Positions 11,281 through 23,800 of a stretch of DNA of 64,000 nucleotides are shown piece by piece. Both the position numbers and the translations under genes were made by a program. The notes below the pieces were generated by a model. It was not told the DNA's origin. It saw nothing but the letters and a program-made list of their open reading frames with translations, and ran no database searches. Position 1 is the stretch's first letter. Each line of letters opens with the position of its first letter. Origin of the DNA: Cladophialophora immunda (Eukaryota > Ascomycota > Eurotiomycetes > Chaetothyriales > Herpotrichiellaceae); NCBI RefSeq assembly GCF_000835495.1, contig NW_015622546.1:3838955-3902954 (forward strand). The letters are read 5' to 3'.

Positions 11281-12015
11281 TCAAAACGATCCGAACTTGC
11301 ACTTTTCGATGGGCTTTCCCCGGTCCGAGAAGAAGCCTGCTTGCTTGATGTGCGTTGGCTTCCCTGTCTTCTCGTCAAAGAGGTTAAAGCCAAAATTGGC
11401 CGCATGAGGCGGGGTGTAGAGGTGGAGGGATACGGCGGCCTCATCGTTGGACGGGTTGGATATCTTGTGCAGACCAATCTTGTCGGAGATGTAGGTAACC
11501 TCATTTTCGTGGTACGTGGATTCTTTGACAATTTGTGGTGGTGTCAAGGTGCCGTCCGACGCCGTCTTCTCGGTCAAGCAAGGTGGAAGGGCGTACAGTG
11601 TTTCCTTGAGACTGCCTTTAAGGACCTTCATCACACAATGGGCGTCCGCGTGGTCGTGTATCGGACTAGACCTTCCTGGGTTCCAGACTACCACTAACAA
11701 GTTGGACTTGCCGTTTCCTTCGTCCACGAGGTTGCGGGTGTAGTTTCGGCTGGTGTCGGCAAAGGCGTAATGGCGCCACTGGCTTTCCTGGGAAGTGTAT
11801 TGTTCCATGAGGCGGATCAAGTCATTTTCGTCCACATCATCAGAGTTGATCCCCGAAGAAGGGCCAAGGACGTCAGAGAGAGCTCGAACGAGGCGGTGGA
11901 ACTCATCGCATGGGTCTATCAGACTGATTTGGTCATGATGGTGGGATGCATACGCTGGTTCTGATTTGAGCGTGTAGGAACCAGCTGCACTGAGCGGCGG
12001 TTGGTATGATAGCAT
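11281..12015 (-). CDS. cdoA: Cysteine dioxygenase
   Basis: A 244-residue intronless cupin enzyme. It oxidises L-cysteine with O2 to cysteine sulfinate, the entry to taurine, hypotaurine and sulfate from cysteine, in the cytosol. The three iron-binding histidines are visible: H120 and H122 in the [10 protein letters not shown] motif and H183 in IGLHKI. C127 and Y200 sit where the thioether-linked Cys-Tyr cofactor of the mammalian enzyme lies; the spacings H122-C127 (5) and H183-Y200 (17) match the rat enzyme. The N-terminal 30 residues are variable, as in other fungal members. It is divergently transcribed from the DRG1 GTPase, which is probably unrelated in function. Confidence 0.95.
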   Translation of the reverse strand: MLSYQPPLSAAGSYTLKSEPAYASHHHDQISLIDPCDEFHRLVRALSDVLGPSSGINSDDVDENDLIRLMEQYTSQESQWRHYAFADTSRNYTRNLVDEGNGKSNLLVVVWNPGRSSPIHDHADAHCVMKVLKGSLKETLYALPPCLTEKTASDGTLTPPQIVKESTYHENEVTYISDKIGLHKISNPSNDEAAVSLHLYTPPHAANFGFNLFDEKTGKPTHIKQAGFFSDRGKPIEKCKFGSF

Positions 12016-13531
12016 CTTGGAAAATTTTTGGATTGCAGAACGAATATTTTGAAAGATGGTGCAGACGGTCCAAAGGGAGACGAAGGAGAAACCCGTGAGA
12101 AATCAGAGACGAAGGCAGGAATTCGGCGAAGGATAGTGGACGAGGAGAGATATAAGGTGGGAGGGACGACCAAGGCGGTGTGCGAATGAAGCTTGCACGT
12201 AGATAAGAATGCAGTGCTGCATGTAGAGGACTTGATAGCGTGTAAGAATGCAGTAGATTCATGTATTTTGCTCCTTCCAGGTACTCGGCGGACTCAGCTG
12301 TCCTGTCTCATGACCGGGGGAATCGACAAGGTGGATGTAATAACTGGAAGAGATCGACTCAGGGTAAGGGCCAAGTGTCTTCAAAACCACTCCGGAGAGC
12401 CGGTCGTGGGCCTATTGAAATGCGAACTTGTGACCTCGTGTCCATCATTCCTTACCTGACCAAAGACGGTGACGGGCACGAGCGGGTGGTTCGGGCTCGT
12501 CGGGGAGCAAAAGATTGGTCGTGCAGGAGGATCGAGATTGGTGGGAGGCCCGCTGAGCAGATTTGGAGTGGCAAGCCAAAGCTTAAACGAGAACGAGTGG
12601 TAGAGAATGCAAGAGACTTCGATATGAGCTTTGTAGAGACAGCGACGGCGAGGACGACGACGGTGATGATGACAAGGCTGGCAGACAAGGCTCTGATATA
12701 TCCACTTCAGCCTTTAGAAGAGCTAACAGGCTCGAGAGAACCAGATATTTGACTGACTTGGAAGTCTGGTGAAAAGAAATTGTCCAGTCTCGAGGATGAG
12801 CGATTGCGTGATCGAGGCCTCGCGCTCTGAGTGGCTCTGCGCAGTCAAGTGGCAAAGGAGGGGAGTGTAGTGAGGGATGGATACGAAGTACGGGAGGAGA
12901 GATGGGGTACGTACCAAATTCTCAAGGTCACGGGGTCCGGCAGACCATGTGACCACTGCTCCCGAGGACTGCCAGCCCAGCGAGCTAGGCATGCAGGTAC
13001 TCCCTAGAGCCCTACTCATCAGCCCGAGCAAATGTGTAGGGGTGCGCCCAGGGCTTACGGCGGGCCACCCCCAAGAGCGTCCTTCCGACGCACAAGGGCC
13101 GCCATGGCACCAAGACAGTCCAATTCCATTACCTCATCGGCGCCCCCTCGCCGGCCACCCAACTGTTGTCCGCTAATGTCCATCTGCGGGGCACCGTCCA
13201 CACAATTTTTGCCTCGAACCGCCATGTGGTGGCGGTTGTACAAAGCCATTTCAACGCCATCCTTCTGAACATTTCATGTCGCACAGAGACCGCAAAGGAT
13301 TGTTACACCGCATTCTCATATTGTCCGTTTCTACCCTCCTCCGATTGCTGCCATCCTCCCCCTATCCTCCGCCAGCACCAACTGTGGAAATTCGTTCCCA
13401 AACATCACTGCCCAGCGGTCCTTGAACGTACCCCGACCTGTCTCAGCGGTCGTCAATCACCTGCCTCATTCCCATCCCCATCCCGGATCGGTAATTACCC
13501 CCTTCGGACATTGCGTCTTGGATAGCCCACG
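12016..13531. promoter_or_regulatory. Divergent intergenic region CDO/DRG1
   Basis: About 1.5 kb between two divergent start codons. A minus-strand frame at about 12461-12676 encodes a hydrophobic, helix-like stretch (ASLVIITVVVLAVAVSTKL). It is preceded by a good acceptor (ATATCAG) and followed by a GTAAGG donor, so it could be an internal exon of a small membrane protein, but no ATG-bearing first exon was found. Confidence 0.35.
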
Positions 13532-14749
13532 ATGGCTACAACGGTGGACAAAATCAAGGAGATCGAGGCCGAAATGGCTCGGACCCAGAAGAACAAAGCC
13601 ACTTCTTTCCATCTGGGCCAGCTCAAGGCCAAGTTGGCCAAACTGAAGAGGGAGCTCTTGACACCTTCATCATCTGGTGGCGGCGGCGGCAGTGGATTCG
13701 ATGTCGCCAGGACTGGTGTCGCGTCCGTCGGCTTTATTGGTTTCCCTTCGGTAGGGAAGTCCACCTTGATGAGTCGTTTGACGGGCCAACATTCCGAAGC
13801 GGCTGCCTACGAATTCACCACCCTCACCACCGTGCCCGGCCAAGTCCTCTATAATGGTGCCGCGATCCAGATGCTGGACCTTCCGGGGATCATCCAGGGG
13901 GCGAAGGACGGCAAGGGTCGCGGCCGTCAAGTCATTGCCGTCGCCAAAACCTGCCATCTAATTTTCATTGTCCTCGATGTGAACAAACCACTCACTGACA
14001 AGCGGGTCATTGAGGCGGAGCTGGAAGGTTTCGGCATCCGCATCAACAAGGAGCCCCCCAATATCGTCTTCAAGAAGAAGGACAAAGGGGGTTTGAACAT
14101 CACGAGCACCGTTCCGCTGACGCATATTGACCATGACGAAATCAAAGCCGTCATGAACGAGTACCGTATTTCGTCGGCCGATATTGCTATTCGTTGCGAC
14201 GCCACGATTGACGATTTGATTGATGTCTTAGAAGCCAAGAGCAGGAGTTACATCCCCGTCATATACGCGCTCAACAAGATTGATTCCATCACTATCGAGG
14301 AGTTGGACCTACTCTACCGCATCCCGAATGCCGTTCCCATCAGCTCCGAACACGGATGGAACATCGACGAGCTTTTGGAACAGATGTGGGAAAAGCTGCA
14401 ATTGAAACGAATCTACACCAAACCCAAAGGGAAGCAGCCAGATTACACTGCCCCCGTCGTATTGAGGAAAAACGCTTCAACTGTGGAAGACTTTGTAGGC
14501 TGAGACAGTTATCCTGGGAAATTTCGGCTACTAATCTTTCTTAGTGCAATGCCATCCATAAGACGATTGTCGAGCAGTTCAAGCATGCGATAGTCTACGG
14601 CAGATCGGTCAAGCATCAGCCTCAACGGGTAGGCCTTTCGCATGAATTGGCCGACGAAGATATCAGTGAGTCCAACAATGGCTCTGTCAGAAAAGCTTAT
14701 TGCGTATCATGCTGACGCTGTTGATCCAGTCACCATCATCAAGAAGTGA
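13532..14749 (+). CDS. RBG1: DRG1-family GTPase (Rbg1), three exons
   Basis: Exons are 13532-14494, 14545-14665 and 14730-14749, giving 367 residues, the same length as human DRG1. The first intron is 50 nt with a CTACTAATC branch site and the second is 64 nt with donor GTGAGT. The protein is an Obg/DRG-superfamily translational GTPase: an N-terminal helix-turn-helix region ([18 protein letters not shown]), G1 [10 protein letters not shown]3 DLPG, G4 NKID, and a C-terminal TGS domain that only the spliced form completes (EDFCNAIHK and onward, ending TIIKK). Family members work with a DFRP partner (Gir2/Tma46 in yeast) on stalled ribosomes in the cytosol. The start is fixed by the conserved N-terminus. 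Confidence 0.96.
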
Positions 14750-17700
14750 TACAGTTGTACTCTCCATTTGTTTCAGCTTGATAGCCCTGAACGCCTATCA
14801 AAGTCACAAGAACATGTATTGGAGGATTGAGGCCGCCTCAAGGTTCGAGACCGTCGACCACGGACCCTTTTTCCGCTCAATGAGGCTAAGTACCTCACCT
14901 TCCGCCATCCCCGCGCCTTCGGATCGAGAACAACCTATCCCCTAGCCCTCGGTCACTGATCATCATCAGGGGCTAGGATTCTAATGCCTAAACGGGCAGA
15001 AGAAAGTACCATCCAGCGGCGATGATGGTGGCCGCCTTGCTCAAACCCAGCCTAAAGCGCAACGAGCGAGAATGGCCGAAAGGATTTCGTGCCCAACCTT
15101 CTCATAATGGACAGGGACTCGTTGGCGCGGGAAAACGTCTCAAAGGATGGAGTAGTCAGTGAGGCATGTTGGTGTGCCTAGTTTGAACATGTGCCACGAT
15201 CCACTTGAAAGCCGAACCCACTGGCAGCGGAAGGATATGCAGTATGCCGTATAGAAGCCCCATCACGAGGTCGACGTCATGGGCTGAACACAGTGCTGCA
15301 CGTAAAAGCGGCAGGGTGGAAAAGGCAGTCCGCCTCGTCGTCAGCCAATAATGACCATGCAAGGAGAGGGAGACGTCGACAAAGGGACGCCTTTTTACCT
15401 CGTCTTGAAACAATTGATTGATTAATGGCGGCAGGAATGTCCCAATTGGTAATCCCTGCTCCCTGGTCTTCAAGTGCGGAGAAGCTGCTGGAGGTGGATG
15501 GTGTGGGCGACCAGGATCCTTGCTAGAGGCTTGGGATTGCTTCCCTGCCCTGGCATGAGCTCAACGGTCAATTCTCCGCCCGCACGCAGACATTTCTGAG
15601 CACGAGCTGCAAGGTCAGGCTGCAAATACGACCTCTCAATGGGGTTATTTGAAGAGGTGGCCGAGGGGGGCAAGGTGCATGGAAACGACGTTGGTCATGG
15701 AGGGTGAGCGATGCTTCTGATATGCGGACCAAAGTCCATCGGTGACCCGGCAGCACATCTCCGCGACCACTGACGATGGGCAGGAGAAGACTCAACTGCA
15801 CGAGAGAGGAGCTTCCACAAGGTGCATTAATTGACCGGCTGCTTGGACTGTCCTGGAAGCATGACCCCGTCGATGCAACAGTCGTTGTGCTCGCTCTGGC
15901 GGAAGCGCATTCACCTAGACCGAGTGTCTCGATAGAAAATTTGCATCCACGTCTTCCTTACCCCTCCCAGCCAGAGCTCGAATTCGGGCAGACGTCGATT
16001 GCCCTGACATTCCCTGTCTAGTCGATTTTGTCCGAGCTTCTTGCGGGGGTTCGGTCCCCAATGACCATCCTGGTCGGGCTTGCTTCACTCTTGAGCTTTT
16101 GCGATTTGGCCCTCTGCCTAAAAGCGCCACGACCACGCTCGGAGGGTTCCCGAGTCTGCCGCACCTCAGGGTTTGAACAAGGTCACGGCCACCGCAAAAC
16201 TTGTCCGCGTACCGACCTGCTGCTTGAGGCCTCAGAGGCTGGAGGGATCCTTGCATAGCTGTTTTCCCATGCAACCTTGTTCCCGTGCTAGGCGTGGAAC
16301 TCTCTTGAAATTGTGGACCTATACGGACTGCCCTCGTTTGCGGTGAAGGATCAGGGAGCCCCTGGCGATGCATGCGCCAATGACGTTGTAGAGGAGAAGG
16401 GAGGAGAAGCCTCGGGAGGGCTGGAAGGCGTGGGAGGGTGGTGAGTGTTAGTCCTCGTAGACGATCGAGAATCCTGGGTTTAGGATAGAGGCAAACAAAA
16501 GACTTCTTGTCGCTCAGAGAAGACAGTGAGGAATATTGTTGCTTCGTCTCATACAGGAAAGGATCAGAGGGGAATTGATGGACCAGGTTGACTGGGTGTA
16601 GCACATGGCCATATCTGGGCAACTGAGTTACAGGACTGACGCTCACCACACAACCCCGTAAAACGTCATGTTTCTTTTCCCACCTTTTGTACGACTCTGC
16701 GCTCAACCACAGAGACTGACCAGGAGCATGCAACAAGGTCTACTCCATGATTACCTAGGTACCCTCCTCCCACTGGGAACTGGAAACCTGTACTCGCCTG
16801 CCGGATTGGGCTTCACGATCAGAGTCGGGAGTCTCAGAAAAATCTTCCCCATACCCACTCAGTCCTCCGTACTGTGGGCGCCTTCGTCCTATTTGTCCTC
16901 TGTCCTTTATCTTGCCGCCGAGTCCTTCCCTCCCGCCAACCATGACGCCTGACCCTCGTTTCTTGTGCCTGTTGGCTCCTCGTCATTTCTCCTCAGTGCC
17001 TCTGGCGCCCGCCATATTCAGCCAGGGAGGTGGCCCTTGGTCGCTCAAACGAGCGCTGGGGCAGATGCCGTCGTGGAGCCCACGGCGAGTGAAGAGGAGG
17101 AATCCACCGCTGGTGGCTGCGACCTCCACTCGATACAGTCCAATGTGAGCATCTGCGAGTTCCTGGCAGGCTTCCTATCCCTTCTAACTCGCCAAACTCC
17201 CCTTAGCCAGTCTGGACATGCTTCTCTCCACGGACCCACGCTTTGTCGCACAAGGGGGTAGTTGGATTCGCCTACGTGCTCACTGCCCCCACGGGTTGAC
17301 CAGATCATGCAATAATACAACTCACTCCCTCGACCCCGTATCCGTACTGTCAGATGGTTTGGCTTTACCGTATCGTACCGTCCCAAACCGAGCAGGGGTC
17401 GCCCAGGGAGGAGGACTCTGGGGCCACCGGCGATGCTGCAACTTTTTACGCCACGACAATAGTGAGAGCCAGTCCCCTAACGACTTGCCTTAACCAGAGG
17501 GGCGAGCCATGCGATTGTGCAGATGGGAGATCCTATGGACCGCAGGGGAATCACTTGCGGCCCTCAGATCACCCGCGTCATACTCGGTAGCTAGCGGTCC
17601 GTCCAGGAAGGGCACGAGGCTAGCCGGAGCGCTGTACGAGTAGCCTCCATTGCAGGTTTCTGCATCGACTCATTTGAGCAGCTATCCTCGACTCGCCCAT

Positions 17701-19078
17701 TTGGCTCCGCTATAATTCGACGCCGCTCGGTTTCCTTGCGAGGAGCGTGGGGCTTATGAATCTCGACTCGTCCTTGTATGGAGAGACGCACCAGAGGGAG
17801 ACAAAAGCACGACACGCCTACCAGGATTGGCTTTCGCCAGAGGGCAAGTCTGCATTTGTACAAATGGTCGCCCGTGGTATTCTAGTCTGTCTTCCTCCCT
17901 TCTCCGTCTCGAAACATCTAAAGAACAACTGATTTCTCCAAGCGACCAACTCCTCAACTTGCGCCTCAGCCCCTCGTCGCAAATCTTTAGTGAAGCTGCG
18001 ACACATCAAGAGTTCACCCTTCTTCGGCTGACGATCTCGACTCACCAAACCGCCAATTTGTGCAGGCGGCGTTGACGCTACGGGGCACCTCACAGTGTGG
18101 CGTGTCGAGGATTGAGAGAGCAATAAGGCGGGTCCAGGCGACAAGGAGGATTGGCAAGACGGTGCGCTACACCCTGGGCAAGCCCCGACGCATGCCCTGT
18201 TCGTCTCTAAGCCTGCCTGCAAGGTCCCCCCTCCCCCCCCTCCCTCAATACTAAACCCAGTGCTAGTCGGCAGAGTTTGGGAGGGCCGTTCCTTTACCGG
18301 GCTGCCGCTAACCTTCCCTAAGGCTCTGCATTATAGGCTCGTCTGCCGCCCTGAAGTTTTTTAGTCTGCGACCTGCAGACGTGCGGATTGCACTCGGAAG
18401 CCCTCTCAACGGAACGACCCCTTCTAAAGCATATCTCGACTTTTCTCTCACTGGCCGTTCGAAGCATAGACGTTTCGAGCTGCGTGGGAAAATCTAGGAC
18501 CACCACGCCCTGTGCAGCGTCACACCCCAAACAAGGACAAAGCAATATCGGAAAACAGCCCATACAGCAACCCTGCTTCGAGCACCTGCGGCCCAAGCTT
18601 CACCAAATAACGCCCCCTCGCGCCTTCAACGCAAGCCCTGGTCGACTGTCTCCTCAAGGCCTGTCGGGCCCCGGTCGAAAATCCAACCCCAGTCCGTTAT
18701 TAACTCCTCAATTCGTCCAGCTTGGACCTCGCCTGCACCGTGCAGACTGTCTGGGCTTCACTATCAAGTGTGCTCCCCACACACACCCGCTTTCAGACGT
18801 TCCCTCTTTTATCATATGCTCCTTCTCTCCCCTCGAACTTGACCTCAGGTCCGCACACCTCACGCCCGCCGGTCTCTGAGCGCCCTCTGTACCTTGGTCC
18901 TCTCTGAAGGCTTCAAGGCTCTGGGGGTTGTGCAAGCCAGGCTTCTGGGGCCGCTGACTACGTGCATTGTATCACAGCTTCACCAAGGATCAGTGGCATG
19001 CGTCGCCAAATCATATTGGCGCCCATATCAACATACTAACACCCAAATACTCGAATTTCGATGTTGGTCCTGTTGAAG
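14750..19078. other. 4.3-kb stretch without supported gene
   Basis: Many overlapping frames on all strands; the longest is a 273-codon minus frame at 15915-16736. None has recognisable domains, low stop density in only one frame, or paired splice sites. The right-hand part (about 16.9-19 kb) is pyrimidine-rich on the plus strand and may be promoter and leader of the CENP-B-type gene. Confidence 0.4.
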
Positions 19079-20853
19079 ATGCCACCAGAGAACCAAGATT
19101 CGCAACATCCTGGCTATGGCCAGAACGGCTGGATGGGCGTCCCCAACGGGGTACCAAACGGTGTCCCCAACGGTGTCCCAAACGGCGTGCCAAATGGTTA
19201 TTCCTCCAGCCCTCAAACGACGATCTCACCAATGCAGGAATTTCCACCATTCGAGTACCACCACCATCACCACACCACGCCGATGCCAATGGAACCGGCT
19301 TATCCCGTACAACGGCCTCCTCCATTTGCGTCCTCGCATGCACCGATGCCACCACCCTTGGTCGTGCCTAACAATATTTTGTGGCCAAGTATGCTGGCTA
19401 GTCAACCCCAGGGGCCCTACCAAACGCCCATTTTAGCCACTGCACCAATGCACACTCCATTGTCTGCAGGATCGAACTCTGATATGACACCAACCAGCGC
19501 CAAGACGAACTCATCTCGACGCAAGTTGACCGATGAGGAACGTCGCCAGATGTGCATTGAGGCCGAGCAGAATCCCACCATGAAGCAAACCCAGATAGGA
19601 GGTATGTGATCGTGCTCAACTTCACCGTTCGTTCTGACCCAGTCCAGCGAAGTTCAACGTGGAGAGGAGGTATGCGCGACGACCTGTGCTGGTGGATTGT
19701 ATCCCGTGGACTAATAGTGTGTAGCACGGTATCGAAGATCCTGCGGCAGCGGGACAAGTACATGAATCCGCAGCCGAAAGAGGACAGCGTCAGTCCGATC
19801 AAGAAGTCCAAGGCCAAATTACCGGACTTCGAGAAGACGCTCACAAATTGGGTCAAGAACCAACAAAAGAAAGGGCTCCCCATCACGGATGAGGATCTTC
19901 GGAAGCAAGCTCAGGTATTCTCATTCAGCAGGAGTGACCAAGCGGTAGTTTCAAGCATCGACTGGCTGGAGAAATTCAAGCGTAAGAATCGTCTCATTAC
20001 GCCCAAAGCCGATCCAGATTCGAGCTTGGTGGATTCCAGCTCAACATCTTTGTCACAAACCCCGCTTGACGGCTCACCCACGTCGTCCAATGGTCTTGTA
20101 TCTCCTCCAATGTCGGCGATTGAGGAACAGACCGAAGAGCCCATGGTCAAGATAGAGACGAACGCAGACTTTTTTGACTTTGGAGATGGGAAATCAACCT
20201 TCGAAACTCAGGCGGAGCTTGACCGTGAGCTGACATCAGAGTCCATCATGTCACCTATGTCGGTGGGAATGGCACGCGGTGACCAAGATGCCACAGGCAT
20301 GATCCAGGGCGCGGATGATACGTTGGGGACGTCTAGTCGTCAAAGAAGCCAGACATACTCCCACGCACCGAATCTTGGAACCGCTTCTCGCCCATCCTCA
20401 TCCAGTCAGAACAGACCCGCATTGCCCGTGCGATCCTTGACAGCAACCACGGTAGCAGCGGTGATAGGAGAGCATCGACCCACCGCCATCGATCCTCGGC
20501 AGATGATGAAGCGACATAAGAGTGTCCCTGACATCCACTACCCTGAACAGGTGCGCTTCTCGTCCATGAAGCCTCCACCATTGCCACGGTCCGCAGATAC
20601 CTCACCCATTAGCAATCCGGCCTCACCGGCTGAAGAAGATATCATTCGAGCGTTGCACGCCACCAAAGCATTGCTGGAACAGAACCCGACTGTCGCAGAA
20701 CCGGACGACTACCTGGCGATTGGTAAACTGATACAGAAAATTAAAGCCCTTCGACCAACAGGACCGCTACTGCCAGGAGGCATGCACCCAATTGACATTA
20801 TGGACAGTCCTCGCATTTCCAAAAAGAGGACCATTCTCGGCATCTCGACCTAA
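19079..20853 (+). CDS. CENP-B-type helix-turn-helix DNA-binding protein, three exons
   Basis: Exons are 19079-19601, 19648-19669 (22 nt) and 19725-20853, giving 557 residues. The two introns (46 and 55 nt) are in exact phase and rebuild an uninterrupted HTH (TQIGAKFNVERSTVSKILRQ). A second DNA-binding block follows (KLPDFEKTLTNWVKNQQKKG to SIDWLEKFKRKN), the layout of the CENP-B N-terminal plus Tc5/CENP-B HTH domains, here at about residues 145-305. Neither a DDE transposase core nor a DDE_1 domain follows, so this is a domesticated-type regulator rather than a transposon. The N-terminus is Pro/His-rich with five VPNG repeats; the C-terminal 250 residues are Ser/Pro-rich with a short conserved helix (EEDIIRALHATKALLEQN). 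It is probably nuclear. An in-frame ATG at 19061 is an alternative start. Confidence 0.85.
19139..19198 (+). repeat. Five tandem 12-bp units encoding VPNG
   Basis: Five consecutive 12-nt units, differing at synonymous positions, encode (VPNG)5 near the N-terminus of the CENP-B-type protein. Synonymous divergence suggests the protein repeat has been kept for some time rather than being a fresh slippage product. Confidence 0.9.
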
Positions 20854-23800
20854 GGGCAGCACGGCTCACCAAAGTCACAGCGGTTCAGAGCACTTCCTTT
20901 TATTTGTTTCTTTTCATTGATACGATCCTTTTTGAAGTATCTGGCGCAGCAGCTTTTGCACTTGGTATGCAAGAGACCACAATCATTTGTTTATGAACAG
21001 CGTCCAGCATTGGAGACGGGAAAATACAGACACGCAAGAGAATGACGAACATCTAGCACCAGCGGACGCGCAGGGACAAAGCATCGATCCAGGAGTCGCA
21101 TTTGTTTTCACATCCATGGTCACGAGAAACAGCATCGGACTTCCAGAGAGCAAGATGACTCTACGAATTTCTCTCGGTTCGGGACGCGGCACCCGCCTAC
21201 GATCGCAGACGACCACTCACATAGACACTACCCAGCCCCGAGGCGAAATCTCCTTATTCACTGTATGAAGGCATGTATATGTGGGAAGAAAGGGGAGCGT
21301 GCAAGCGAGCGATCGAGCGACTGGATCACATTGATTTGAAGAGATTGGGTTTATTTATTTTTTTTCTTTTCGTTTTCGCTTCTTCCTCTCTCTTGGCCAC
21401 TTCGATTGCCTTATCGAATCATGGATCATGTACCGCAGTACATGCCAGGGTTTTATGCTTGTCTTTTTCTCCTTTCTCTTGTATTGACATTGGAAACTAG
21501 GCCGTGGGTGCACAATGAGGATGGCTGGGAAGGACGTGGAGGGTCGATACCGGGGGGCATTGGACCATGAGTGTATAACTTTCTCTTCTTCTTTCCCTTC
21601 CTGAGGGAGTTCATGAACCAGTAACTATGTTTTCTTGTGAACGCAGCAACGTGTAAACAGCAGACATGACAGATGTGCACATGAAAGGATCATGTGGTGT
21701 ACGGTGTACAGGGTACAGCTGTATGCAGCAGCATTTGGGAGCAATGTCATGCCTGAAGGGGAGCAGCGTCAGCAACCAGTGCAGCGAAACATGTCGGGCT
21801 AGGAGCATATACAGCGGCGGCGCAAGCTTTGGGAGGCTTTTCTGAGATAGCAATGACTACCTACGCAACGTCCAAAAGAACCGTGCAGGACTCCATTATT
21901 TCCCCATGCGCACGTCAAGGCGAGACATGCGCCGATCCTGACGATCACCAGAGATGCTGTGAATTAAGCCGCATCCTAGAAGGTCGGGATGGAAGTGAGG
22001 CTAGCAAGGCTGTCCGGGAGGAAATCCATTGCAGGGATCGGTTTCGACTCTTTTGACAAGTGCCCTGCCGATCGCAGTTGTAAGTCGGCGACCCTCGCCC
22101 AGGACCGTCGACGGTGCCTCAGCTCCATCAGCATCAGCTCTGTCTCTATTCCCTTCTCGACTCCTGTTCCAGTCACCGACAGCGGCTTCGCCGGCCGGTT
22201 TCAAGAACCGACGAGGCCGTATTTGATGCTCCTACGTACCGCCCTGCTCCATGGCCAATCGAGCGACAACCACTCCAATACTTCGGACATGGATGCACAA
22301 GGAGAGATCTGACACTGACGGGGGCTGGCTAAAGCAACGAAAGGCAATGGGTGCCATCCAAGATATGCAACGCTACGTTGAGTGAAGACAAGTTTCTATT
22401 ACAGGACAGAATTGCGCAGACGGTCGCGGGACTATCAAAGCCAATGGCGTTGGCTGGACTATGGTCGAATCCCCCCGGCTGTACCTCTCTGCACCCGTCT
22501 CCTTTCCTCTCTCCTTCCTTGGAGACAACAATCTTTGCTTTTGGCCTCTTGACATTCTCGTCTGGCGATCCTTGCTCTCCGGGACCAGGTTGCGGCTTCC
22601 CCCACGCTTCACCTCTTGCCCTGCCGTCTATCATCCTCCATATCGCCACCACGTTCTGAGACTACCATGGGCGAGAACGTTCGCCTCAGACCACAGAGCT
22701 TCATTTCACCGCCCCATGCACCCTGTCTGATCTGGAAAGGACAGGAAAAAGAGTGTCGCATCAAGGCACGCCGTGGGTCTCCGGGAAAGGGAGAAGTCCA
22801 TCTTTGTAACAGCGACGCAGAAGAGATGCCACAATATGTGTACCAATATCACAGCATGTTGCTGCATCTGCTCGATGAATGGACCGTCTCTGGCCACTCA
22901 CGAGGCTCAAAAGGACGGTGAGCTCAGATTATTTCCAACAATGGAACTGCTGAAAAAGGTTCTCCAGTCTAGTCAGAACAAAGTGTCTCCATTGTCAAAT
23001 CCTCTATTGGGGGGAAACGTCGTTCCCGCTTACTAGACGGCCACCAAAACCCCCCCAGTGGACAACGAATGATGCTCCCCTATAACGAAGATCGAATGAT
23101 GCTACTACCAAGCCAGGTGGAGATCCAGGGCCCAAAAAGAGCTGAGAGCGGACGATACATCAGCCTCCCAATTGAAGAGCTGAGTGGCCAAATGGCCCGA
23201 AAAGTCAAATCCTGGCAATGAGACATTGCCAATGGGATCAAGACATTGCTCGCAACGGCAAGAAAAAAGAAGTCAGACTCGAAGAATAGCAATCATTCAA
23301 GGCATTCGATGGGTGCTACTGCCAATTGGGGCTTTCTGCTCGATGTTGCCCTCACTTTTGTCCCGCGAGCCCTGCAATTCTAGCACGAAGTTGCTCCATC
23401 CCACGGGAGCGCGAGAGAGGAATGGTGCAACTCCCTGAGAACAACTGACCTCATGGACAGAAAGTTCAACGATCGTGTACGTGCTATATCAAGGCCTCGC
23501 TGACTTCGTCCTATGGCTCCTCCCGAAACGAGAAAAAAACATACTAGCTGGATTGGAGCTTCCAGAGCTGGAAAACTGTCCCTCTGGGCTGCTGAACTTT
23601 AGCCGCCTAGACAAGCATCTGGGACCGAGAAAATGCACAAGTTGAATGCCTCGAAACTGCCCTGAAAATCCCTGAAATGCTGCGTCCTCAAAAACAAGCC
23701 ATGCCATAGACCACCTTTTATGCAGGTCTTTGACGAAAAGTCGGATACTCTGAAGTTTGGTGGAAGACCAAAAGAAAACAAAAAAACAAGAGTGTTGCAT

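Noticed and set aside
12261..12752. Plus-strand frame of 163 codons upstream of DRG1
   Set aside because: No recognisable features; it overlaps a more protein-like minus-strand hydrophobic frame that itself could not be completed.
15915..16736. Minus-strand frame of 273 codons
   Set aside because: Proline/arginine/leucine-rich without domain or splice support, and other frames over the same bases are equally open in parts.
19079..20853. Intact pogo/Tc5 transposon
   Set aside because: The CENP-B-type DNA-binding domains are present, but there is no DDE catalytic domain and no flanking inverted repeats were seen; introns and a conserved tail suggest a host gene.
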